From assembly GCF_900105905.1 (NCBI RefSeq), contig NZ_FNSV01000005.1, positions 6,634,001-6,698,000 on the forward strand: 64,000 nucleotides of DNA, in the 5' to 3' direction. The stretch is from Rhodococcus koreensis (lineage in GTDB: Bacteria; Actinomycetota; Actinomycetes; Mycobacteriales; Mycobacteriaceae). The position numbers and the translations under genes are program-made. The notes beneath the pieces are model-generated. The model saw only the letters and a list, made by a program, of their open reading frames with translations, did no database searches and was not told where the DNA came from. Positions 17,803 to 24,695 of this stretch are shown here, in pieces (positions within the stretch are counted from its first letter, which is position 1; every line of letters begins with the position of its first letter).

Positions 17803-18474
17803 ATGCCACACGTGCGGAAAGTCGTGGATCTGTCCCACACCATCGGGCCCGGGATGCAGGTGTATCCCGGCGACCCGGTGCCGACCCTGATCCGGCACTG
17901 CACCCTCGAGCGCGACGGCTACAACGTCCTGGACGTCCGGATCGGTTCGCAGTCCGGGACGCACGTCGACGCCCCGGCGCATCTGAAGGCGGGGGCGGCG
18001 ACCATCGACCTGCTGGCGCCGGAGTTGTTCGTCGGCCGCGGCGTCGTGTTCGACGTGCGCGGGGTCGGTGCGCGGCAGCGGATCACCCCGGACCTGATCG
18101 GGTCCCGGACGGACGACGTGCGGCCGGGCGACATCGCCGTGTTCCATACCGGGTGGTCTCGCCTTTACGGCACGGATGCCTATTACACGCATCCGTTCCT
18201 GGACCCCGCGCTGTGCGCACTGCTGCTCGACCGGGGAGTGCGGACGTTCTGCCTCGACGCCCCGAGCGTCGACGAGACACCGGACGACGAGCACACCGAT
18301 GCCGGATATCCGGTTCACCATCTGATCGCCGACGCAGGCGGCGTGATCGGCGAGAACCTGTGCCGGCTCGACCGGATCGACTTCCCCGACCCGCTCGTCA
18401 GCCTCCTACCGATCTCCCTCGAGGCCGGCGACGGAGCCCCCACCCGGGCCGTGGCGATGCACCTGGCCGACTAA
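17803..18474 (+). CDS. cyclase-family protein (kynurenine formamidase-like metal hydrolase)
   Basis: A 223-residue protein of the cyclase/KynB superfamily. The metal-binding signature HxGTHxDxPxH appears as 'SQSGTHVDAPAHL' near residues 48-60, preceded by 'VDLSHTIGPGMQVYPGDP', the usual N-terminal strand. A later 'FCLDAPSVDE' and 'HHLI' also fit. Members hydrolyse amides or lactones, or close rings, using a divalent metal. The substrate here is unknown; a formamidase role is only one possibility. It ends 5 bases before the convergent MoaD-like gene. Confidence 0.8.
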   Translation: MPHVRKVVDLSHTIGPGMQVYPGDPVPTLIRHCTLERDGYNVLDVRIGSQSGTHVDAPAHLKAGAATIDLLAPELFVGRGVVFDVRGVGARQRITPDLIGSRTDDVRPGDIAVFHTGWSRLYGTDAYYTHPFLDPALCALLLDRGVRTFCLDAPSVDETPDDEHTDAGYPVHHLIADAGGVIGENLCRLDRIDFPDPLVSLLPISLEAGDGAPTRAVAMHLAD

Positions 18475-18479
18475 CGTGC

Positions 18480-18770
18480 TCAACCACCGGCGACGGACTG
18501 CAGAATCTGCAGTTCCTGCCCGGGGGTCACCGCGGTGCCGACGCCGCCGAGGAGCCGGACGTCCTCGCCGTCCACGTAGACGTTGACGTACCGCCGCAGG
18601 GCGCCGGTCTCGTCCCGAATCCGGCGGCCGAGAATCGGGAACTCTCCCGCCAGGACGTCGAGCACCTGGGAGACCGTCGAAGCGGAGTCGAGGGGCACGT
18701 GCACGGAGCGCTCCCCGCCGACGATCGACGCCAGCGCCCGCGGAACCCGAACGGTGACACCCTCGCTCAT
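18480..18770 (-). CDS. MoaD/ThiS-family ubiquitin-like sulfur-carrier protein
   Basis: A 96-residue beta-grasp protein ending in the Gly-Gly pair needed for adenylation and thiocarboxylation ('QSVAGG'). A 'VNVYVDGEDVRLLGG' segment and 'GTAVTPGQELQIL' before the tail match MoaD/ThiS/CysO proteins. No adenylating MoeB/ThiF-type enzyme, thiazole synthase or molybdopterin synthase is nearby. Its ATG overlaps the stop of the BNR-repeat gene (ATGA), so the two are co-translated. The most likely role is as a sulfur donor or protein modifier in a pathway not visible here. Confidence 0.82.
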   Translation of the reverse strand: MSEGVTVRVPRALASIVGGERSVHVPLDSASTVSQVLDVLAGEFPILGRRIRDETGALRRYVNVYVDGEDVRLLGGVGTAVTPGQELQILQSVAGG

Positions 18771-19864
18771 GATTCGATCACCGCGGCCCGCACGCACAGC
18801 ACGTCGGGCAGGTGCGCCGCCACCGTGCGGAAGGTTGCGCCCTCGTCGGCGCTCCCGTAGACCTCGCCGCCGCGCGTGCCGAAATACACGCCGACCGGGT
18901 CGGCGGTGTCCACGGCGGCGGCGTCGCGGAGCACCACGTTGTAGTCGCGGTCCGGCAGCCCGCTGTCGAGGCGCGTCCAGCTGTTCCCGGCGTCGTCGCT
19001 CCGGTAGACGGCCGGCCGGCCGTCGGGCGGGATGCGTTCACCGTCCGCCTTGATCGGAACCACCCACACCGTTCCCTCGCGGCGGGGATGGGTGAGCATC
19101 ACGAACCCGAAGTCCGTCGGCAGTCCGTCCGCGATCGACTTCCACGTGTCGCCGCTGTCGTCGGAGCGGTAGACCCCGTGATGGTTCTGGGCGTACAACC
19201 GGTCGGGGACGACGCCGTCGCGGGCGATCTTGTGGACGCACTGGCCGAACTCCGGGTTCGGGTCCGGGAGGAAGTAGGCGGTGATCCCGGTGTTGCGCGG
19301 CTCCCAGGACACACCCCCGTCCGTGGTGCGGTACACGCCTCCGGTGCTCATCGCGACGTGCACGGTGTTCTCGTCCTGCGGATGCGGGACGACGGAATGC
19401 GCTGCGGCGCCGCCGTATCCGGCCCCCCACTCGGGCCGGTGCGGATGGTCCCACAGTCCGCGTTCGAGGTCGAAATGCTCGCCGTCGTCGACCGACCGCC
19501 ACACCGAGATGGGCTCACACCCCGCCCACACGACACCGGGACGGTCGTCCGTGTCGGGCCGGATCTGCCACACCCGCTCGAGTGCGGCGCCGTCGCCGTC
19601 GCCGAAGTGGATGGCGCCGTGGTCCGGTTCGGTCCAGGTGGCGCCCAGATCGTCGGAATGTGCGACGGTCGGACCCCAGTGTTCGGACCGGACCCCGACC
19701 AGGATGCGGGTGCGTCCACTCCGTGTGTCGATCCCGATGCTCGGAATCTCGTTCATCAGGAAATGCGGGCCTGACAGCGACCAGGTGTCGCGGTCGCGGC
19801 TGGTGGCGAGCCACAGGCCCTTCTTCGTTCCGATCGCGAGCAGGACGATGTCGGCTGCGCTCAT
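18767..19864 (-). CDS. BNR/Asp-box beta-propeller protein (sialidase-like fold)
   Basis: A 365-residue protein with at least six Asp-box (S-x-D-x-G-x-x-W/F) repeats, for example 'HSDDLGATW', 'RTTDGGVSW', 'RSDDSGDTW', 'RSDDAGNSW' and 'GSADEGATF', spaced about 50-70 residues apart. This predicts a six- to seven-bladed beta-propeller. No signal peptide is seen, so it is probably cytoplasmic, and the catalytic Arg triad of true sialidases cannot be assigned by eye. It is translationally coupled to the MoaD/ThiS-like gene. The start at 19864 (MSAAD...) is the first Met before the first blade; the frame is open further upstream but without family similarity. Confidence 0.8.
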   Translation of the reverse strand: MSAADIVLLAIGTKKGLWLATSRDRDTWSLSGPHFLMNEIPSIGIDTRSGRTRILVGVRSEHWGPTVAHSDDLGATWTEPDHGAIHFGDGDGAALERVWQIRPDTDDRPGVVWAGCEPISVWRSVDDGEHFDLERGLWDHPHRPEWGAGYGGAAAHSVVPHPQDENTVHVAMSTGGVYRTTDGGVSWEPRNTGITAYFLPDPNPEFGQCVHKIARDGVVPDRLYAQNHHGVYRSDDSGDTWKSIADGLPTDFGFVMLTHPRREGTVWVVPIKADGERIPPDGRPAVYRSDDAGNSWTRLDSGLPDRDYNVVLRDAAAVDTADPVGVYFGTRGGEVYGSADEGATFRTVAAHLPDVLCVRAAVIES

Positions 19865-19917
19865 GAATCCATCGGACCACTCGGTCCGCCGGATGGCAAC
19901 GACCGGGCGGGAACCTC

Positions 19918-20505
19918 TCAGCGCGAGGGTCCGTGCCCGATCCGCGCCCGCAGGTGGCTCAGCGCCCGGTGCTGCGCGACGCGGACGGCGCCCGGTGTGG
20001 TGTCCAGGACTCGCGCGGTCTGTTCCGCCGACATTCCCACGATGACGCGCATGAAAAGGATCTGCTGGTGCCGGACCGGGAGGGTCTCGACGAGCAGTCC
20101 CATCTCGCCGCGCAGTTCGTCGCGCAGAACGTGATGCTCGGGGCCGTCCTCGACGTCCACCACGTGATGCGCCGCGGCGGCGCGTGCGGTCGGCGGTACG
20201 GACATCCGGGTGGCGCGTCGCCGCGCGTCGGACACCTTGTGCGCGGCGATGCCGAAGATGAACGACAGCAACGACTTTCCCTGGTTCTGATACGTCCGCA
20301 GGGCGCTCATCAACGCGAGGCACACGTCCTGGGTGACGTCGTCGGCGGTCGTGTGCGGGTGATCCACCGATTCGAGCCGGGTCGTGCAGTAGCGGTGCAC
20401 GAGCGGGTGCGCAATGCGGAGAACCTCTTCGACGGCGTCTTCGTCGCCCGTCGCTGCGTACGGCGCGAGTCGTTCCAACTCGGCTCTGGCGTCCAATTCG
20501 ATCAT
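19918..20505 (-). CDS. ECF-type RNA polymerase sigma factor, SigD/ShbA-like
   Basis: A 195-residue sigma factor. Region 2 includes 'ADDVTQDVCLALMSAL' and 'FLFGIAAHKV'-like sequence (here 'SFIFGIAAHKVSDARR', near residue 85). Region 4 has 'LPVRHQQILFMRVIVGMSAEQTARVL' and the recognition helix 'GAVRVAQHRALSHLR'. These stretches closely resemble mycobacterial SigD and Streptomyces ShbA. The ATG at 20505 has a good GGGAGAA site. No anti-sigma gene is next to it. A short palindrome pair lies between it and the divergent ATPase gene and could regulate either. Confidence 0.88.
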   Translation of the reverse strand: MIELDARAELERLAPYAATGDEDAVEEVLRIAHPLVHRYCTTRLESVDHPHTTADDVTQDVCLALMSALRTYQNQGKSLLSFIFGIAAHKVSDARRRATRMSVPPTARAAAAHHVVDVEDGPEHHVLRDELRGEMGLLVETLPVRHQQILFMRVIVGMSAEQTARVLDTTPGAVRVAQHRALSHLRARIGHGPSR

Positions 20506-20592
20506 GGTGTTCTCCCTGTTCCTGCGGCTGCATCCAGCCTCGGGGGAACACGCGATCGTCGATAGGCACCGCAGGGTGCGGAAGTCACCACC

Positions 20593-20634
20593 CCCGCTAC
20601 GACTTCATAGCGGGATCTAGGACACGCGCTAGAT
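20593..20634. promoter_or_regulatory. two abutting palindromes in the sigma factor/ATPase intergenic region
   Basis: CCCGCTA-N8-TAGCGGG (20593-20614) is followed directly by ATCTAG-N8-CTAGAT (20615-20634). Both have perfect arms and an 8-base spacer. They lie between divergent genes and could be operators for one or both. The second ends over an alternative ATG (20633) of the ATPase gene. Confidence 0.45.
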
Positions 20635-20674
20635 GAGCGCAGATTCGGCAACAGAGGTTGTTACCTTCGTGGCC

Positions 20675-21862
20675 ATGGACCCTGTCCGTAACCCCTATGC
20701 ACCCGGCGCGGGGCAACGCCCGCCGGAGCTCGCGGGACGAACCCGGCAGCTCGACGCGTTCGACGTGGTGCTCGAGCGGATCGCGCGCGGCCGCCCGGAG
20801 CGCAGTGTGATGCTGACGGGTCTGCGCGGGGTCGGGAAGACAGTCCTGCTGAACCACCTGCGGTCGGCGGCCATCTCTCGGCGGTGGGGAACCGGGAAGA
20901 TCGAGGCGCGCCCGGATCAGGATTTGCGGCGGCCGCTGTCTTCGGCGTTGCACATGGCGATTCGGGAGATCGCGGGCTCGCACCGCGACCCCGACCGGGT
21001 GGAGGAGTTCCTCGGAATCCTGAAGTCGTTCGCCCTGCGTGCGACAGCCGACAAGGGCATGCGGGAGCGGTGGCAACCGGGGATCGACGCGCCCGCGGTG
21101 AAGGGTCGCGCCGATTCCGGGGACATCGAGATCGACCTGGTGGAATTGCTGCTGGACGCGTCGTCCCTGGCCCGCGACGTCGGGGTCGGGATCGCACTGT
21201 TCATCGACGAGATGCAGGACCTCGGCGCCGCGGACGTCTCCGCGGTGTGCGGGGCCTGCCACGAACTCAGCCAGGACGCGGCCCCGCTGATCGTGGTCGG
21301 CGCCGGACTGCCGCACCTGCCCGCGGTGCTGTCGGCGTCCAAGAGCTATTCGGAGCGGTTGTTCAGCTACCACCGCATCGACCGGCTGGACCGGGTGTCC
21401 GCGGACCGGGCGCTGATCGCGCCCGCCGAGCGCGAGGACGTGAAGTTCACCGACGAGGCGCTCGACGCGTTGTACGCGGCGGCCGACGGCTACCCCTACT
21501 TCGTCCAGGCGTACGGCAAGGCGACGTGGGACGTGGCCGCGGCGACGCCGATCACGGAGGAGGACGTGCGGGTGGCCGAGCCGACCGCGGAGGAAGAACT
21601 GGCGGTCGGGTTCTTCGGTTCGCGGTACGAGCGCGCGACGCCGGCCGAGCGGGAGTACATGCGTGCGATGGCCGACCTCTCCGGGGACGACGGCCCGGTC
21701 GCGACGGCGGCGATCGCGTCCGAACTAGGCCGCAAACCCGCGTCGCTGTCACCGGCGCGGGACGGGCTGATCAAGAAGGGCCTGATCTATTCGGCCGAGC
21801 GCGGGTCGATCGGATTCACCGTGCCGCACTTCGGCAGATATCTGCGTGCGCAGAACGACTAG
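20675..21862 (+). CDS. AAA/P-loop ATPase (Orc1/Cdc6-like ATP-binding protein)
   Basis: A 395-residue cytoplasmic ATPase. Walker A is GLRGVGKT (near residue 49) and Walker B is 'IALFIDEMQDL' (near residue 185); a sensor-like 'IVVGAGLP' follows. The C-terminal third looks like a winged helix ('TAAIASELGRKPASLSPARDGLIKKGLI'), giving the AAA plus winged-helix layout of Orc1/Cdc6-like or archaeal-type ATPases. The cellular role is unknown. Met at 20675 was preferred to the ATG at 20633 because the family N-terminus 'DPVRNPY-PGAG' begins there and the earlier start lies inside a palindrome. The transcript may be leaderless, as no clear ribosome site precedes 20675. Confidence 0.8.
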   Translation: MDPVRNPYAPGAGQRPPELAGRTRQLDAFDVVLERIARGRPERSVMLTGLRGVGKTVLLNHLRSAAISRRWGTGKIEARPDQDLRRPLSSALHMAIREIAGSHRDPDRVEEFLGILKSFALRATADKGMRERWQPGIDAPAVKGRADSGDIEIDLVELLLDASSLARDVGVGIALFIDEMQDLGAADVSAVCGACHELSQDAAPLIVVGAGLPHLPAVLSASKSYSERLFSYHRIDRLDRVSADRALIAPAEREDVKFTDEALDALYAAADGYPYFVQAYGKATWDVAAATPITEEDVRVAEPTAEEELAVGFFGSRYERATPAEREYMRAMADLSGDDGPVATAAIASELGRKPASLSPARDGLIKKGLIYSAERGSIGFTVPHFGRYLRAQND

Positions 21863-21875
21863 CAGAATCTAGCTC

Positions 21876-21897
21876 TCTCTACGGATTTCAGTAGAGA
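21876..21897 (+). repeat. hairpin between ATPase and aconitase genes
   Basis: A 7-base perfect stem, TCTCTAC / GTAGAGA, encloses an 8-base loop, 13 bases after the ATPase stop. Its core, CTACGGATTTCAGTAG, resembles the core of the upstream palindrome (CTACGACTTCATAG, 20596-20609), and both have an ATCTAG hexamer beside them. It may be a terminator or a second copy of the same protein-binding site. Confidence 0.45.
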
Positions 21898-21994
21898 ATC
21901 GAAGATTGTCCTGTCGAGTCCCGGACGTGTGGTTCGGGCGCTGGCCCTCGCCGTGGCTCCGGCGCATGCTGGAGGTACGACGAAGGGATCAGCG

Positions 21995-23950
21995 ATGTCG
22001 GACACTGTCGCCCGCAAGGTCATCGGTGCACACCTCCTCGACGGCCGGATGGAACCGGGAGAGGAGATCTCGATTCGGATCGATCAGACCCTCACCCAGG
22101 ACGCCACCGGAACCCTGGTGATGCAGGAACTCGAGGCGCTCCACCTCGATCGCATCAAGACCGAGTTGAGCGCGCAGTACGTCGACCACAATCTGCTGCA
22201 GGCCGACGAGAAGAACGCCGAGGACCACGAGTTCCTCCGCACCGCCGCCCTGCGGTACGGGCTGTGGTTCTCGAAGCCGGGCAACGGGGTCTCTCATCCC
22301 ACCCACATGCAGCGCTTCGGTGTTCCCGGCAAGACGATGATCGGTTCCGACTCGCACACCCCGGCAGCCGGATCGCTGGGCATGCTCGCGATCGGCGTCG
22401 GTGGGCTCGAGGTCGCCATGGCGATCGCGGGTCAGCCCCTGCACCTGCGGATGCCTCAGATCTGGGGTGTGGAGTTGACCGGCAGGCTCCCCGACTGGAG
22501 TTCGGCGAAAGACGTCATCCTCGAGATGCTCCGCCGCCATGGGGTGAAGGGTGGGCTGAACAGGATCATCGAATACCACGGGGAGGGGCTTGCGACGTTG
22601 ACGGCGATGGATCGTCACGTCATCGCGAACATGGGCGCCGAACTGGGCGCCACGACGTCTATCTTTCCCGCAGACGACGCCGTCCGCGATTTCCTGCGCT
22701 CCGAGAGCAGGGAGGACGACTTCGTGGAACTGCTCGCCGATGCAGGCGCGGAGTACGACGTACACGAGTACCTCGACCTGTCGACGATCGTGCCGCTGAT
22801 CGCGAAACCGTCTTCGCCGGGAAACGTGGTGCCCGTCCGGGAGGTCGCCGGTGAGGACGTCAGCCAGGTGGTGATCGGGTCGTCCGCCAATCCCGGACTG
22901 CGCGACTTCGCGATCGCTGCGGCCATGGTGTCGGGTAGGCAGACCGATCCGAGCGTGAGCTTCGACGTCAATCCGAGTTCGCGGGAGATCCTGGCCGATC
23001 TGACCAAGATGGGCGCCACGCTCGAACTCGTTGTAGCAGGCGCGCGAATTCACCAATCCGGGTGCATGGGCTGTATCGGCATGGGCCAGGCGCCGGCTAC
23101 CGGGCGGAATTCTCTCCGGACGATGCCCCGCAATTTCCCGGGGCGTTCGGGCACCCGCGAGGATTCCGTGTGGCTGTGTTCACCGGAGACGGCGGCCGCG
23201 TCGGCTCTCACCGGGGTGATCACCGACCCGCGGGACTGGGCGGAGAAAGAGGGGATGCCGTACCCGGAGATCACACTTCCGGACCACGCGACGGTCAACA
23301 CGGCCATGCTGGTGGCTCCGCTGCCGGAGGAAGAGGCTCGGCACGTCGAACTCGTGAAGGGACCCAACATCTCGTCCCTGCCCGAGTTTCCACCCCTGCC
23401 CGAGCGCATCGAGGCTCCGGTACTCCTGAAGGTCGGTGACAACATCTCCACCGACGAGATCTCTCCGGCCGGGGCACGGGCCCTGCCGTTCCGCTCCAAC
23501 ATTCCCAAGCTGTCCCGGTTCACGTTCACCCAGGTCGACGAGACCTATCCGGCGCGCGCGGAGGAGACGGCGAAGACCACCGGGCATTTCATCGTCGGCG
23601 GCGACAACTACGGGCAGGGGTCCTCGCGCGAGCACGCCGCGATCACCCCGCGCTACCTCGGATTGCATGCGGTGATCGCCACCTCGTTCGCCCGTATCCA
23701 CTGGCAGAACCTCGCCAACTTCGGTGTGCTTGCGCTCGAATTCGAGAACCCGGACGATTACGACACGATCCGGCAGGACGACGTGCTGGTCCTCGACGGA
23801 GTGCGGGAGGCCATTCGTTCCGGCCCCCATCTGACCCTGTTCGACTCGACCCGTGACGTGGAGATCCCGGTGCGTCATCGGCTGTCCCCACGTCAGGTCG
23901 ACGACGTGCTCGCGGGCGGATTAATTCCCCAGCTGGCACGCAGGGAGTGA
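21995..23950 (+). CDS. acn: aconitate hydratase
   Basis: A 651-residue aconitase-superfamily enzyme. The [4Fe-4S] ligands are visible as Cys pair in 'SGCMGCIGMG' and an earlier region 'IGSDSHTPAAGSLGMLAIGVGG' near residue 115. The swivel domain at the C-terminus has 'VGDNISTDEISPAGA' and 'GGDNYGQGSSREHAA', both hallmark motifs. It interconverts citrate and isocitrate. At about 650 residues it is the shorter mitochondrial-like type rather than the roughly 900-residue AcnA/IRP type. The ATG at 21995 follows GAAGGGA; an upstream ATG-equivalent at 21929 adds residues without family similarity. Whether this is the main TCA aconitase or a second copy cannot be told from the window. Confidence 0.88.
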   Translation: MSDTVARKVIGAHLLDGRMEPGEEISIRIDQTLTQDATGTLVMQELEALHLDRIKTELSAQYVDHNLLQADEKNAEDHEFLRTAALRYGLWFSKPGNGVSHPTHMQRFGVPGKTMIGSDSHTPAAGSLGMLAIGVGGLEVAMAIAGQPLHLRMPQIWGVELTGRLPDWSSAKDVILEMLRRHGVKGGLNRIIEYHGEGLATLTAMDRHVIANMGAELGATTSIFPADDAVRDFLRSESREDDFVELLADAGAEYDVHEYLDLSTIVPLIAKPSSPGNVVPVREVAGEDVSQVVIGSSANPGLRDFAIAAAMVSGRQTDPSVSFDVNPSSREILADLTKMGATLELVVAGARIHQSGCMGCIGMGQAPATGRNSLRTMPRNFPGRSGTREDSVWLCSPETAAASALTGVITDPRDWAEKEGMPYPEITLPDHATVNTAMLVAPLPEEEARHVELVKGPNISSLPEFPPLPERIEAPVLLKVGDNISTDEISPAGARALPFRSNIPKLSRFTFTQVDETYPARAEETAKTTGHFIVGGDNYGQGSSREHAAITPRYLGLHAVIATSFARIHWQNLANFGVLALEFENPDDYDTIRQDDVLVLDGVREAIRSGPHLTLFDSTRDVEIPVRHRLSPRQVDDVLAGGLIPQLARRE

Positions 23951-23978
23951 TCAGCCGGTCGCCGTAAACTCGGCGCCG

Positions 23979-24695
23979 ATGAATGGACTTCACTCGCTGT
24001 GGGAGCGCATGAGCGCCGTCAGCCCCGCGCCGGCTCCCTGGATCGTTCAGCTCACGGCGGTGGTGGCCGTGATACTCGTCCTCGAACCACACGCCTGGCG
24101 AATCACCCGCAATGTGGTGACCATCGTGCACGAGGGTGCGCACCTGGTGGTCGCCCTGCTGTTCGGTCGCACGTTGAAGGGGGTGCGGCTGCACTCGGAC
24201 ACGTCGGGTGTGGCCATCTCGTCCGGTAAACCGACCGGGATCGGCGTGGTCCTCATGACGTTCGCCGGCTACGTGGGTCCCGCCGTTCTGGGTCTCGGCG
24301 CGGCCTGGGTGCTGGGCACCCAGCACGCGGTCGCTGTGCTGTGGATCGGTGTCGTGGCTCTCGCGGCCATGCTGATCCTCGTCCGGAACCTGTACGGATT
24401 GTTCTCCCTCACGGTGGTCGGGGCGCTGCTGTTCGGGCTCGTGTGGTTCGGCACGCAGGACCAGCAGGTGGCCGCGGCCTATCTGATCACGCTGTTCATG
24501 CTCGTCGCCGCCCCGAGACCGGTCCTGGAACTGCAGCGTCAACGGGCCCGCGGCGCGGCCCCGGAGTCGGACGCGGATCAACTGGCGCGGCTCACCCACG
24601 TTCCCGGCATCGTGTGGGTGGGATTGTCCCTACTCGTCACGCTGAGCTGTCTCGCGCTGGGTGGCTGGTGGATTCTCCGTCCCGTCGGCGGCTGA
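23979..24695 (+). CDS. M50-family membrane metallopeptidase
   Basis: A 238-residue integral membrane protein with about six hydrophobic segments. The zinc motif HExxH is seen as 'VHEGAH' near residue 50, at the end of a hydrophobic helix, followed by 'LVVALLFGRTLKGVRL' and a 'GYVGPAVLGLGAAW' segment typical of M50B peptidases. It has no PDZ domain, unlike the RseP/Rip1 class. Substrates are unknown. It begins 28 bases after the aconitase stop. Its last 66 bases overlap the end of the NRPS gene on the other strand. Confidence 0.8.
   Translation: MNGLHSLWERMSAVSPAPAPWIVQLTAVVAVILVLEPHAWRITRNVVTIVHEGAHLVVALLFGRTLKGVRLHSDTSGVAISSGKPTGIGVVLMTFAGYVGPAVLGLGAAWVLGTQHAVAVLWIGVVALAAMLILVRNLYGLFSLTVVGALLFGLVWFGTQDQQVAAAYLITLFMLVAAPRPVLELQRQRARGAAPESDADQLARLTHVPGIVWVGLSLLVTLSCLALGGWWILRPVGG

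Noticed and set aside
14326..18474. 1382-residue plus-strand open frame over the kinase gene
   Set aside because: Only its last 223 residues (from 17803) are a real protein, the cyclase-family hydrolase. The rest is the antisense of the PknK-like gene.
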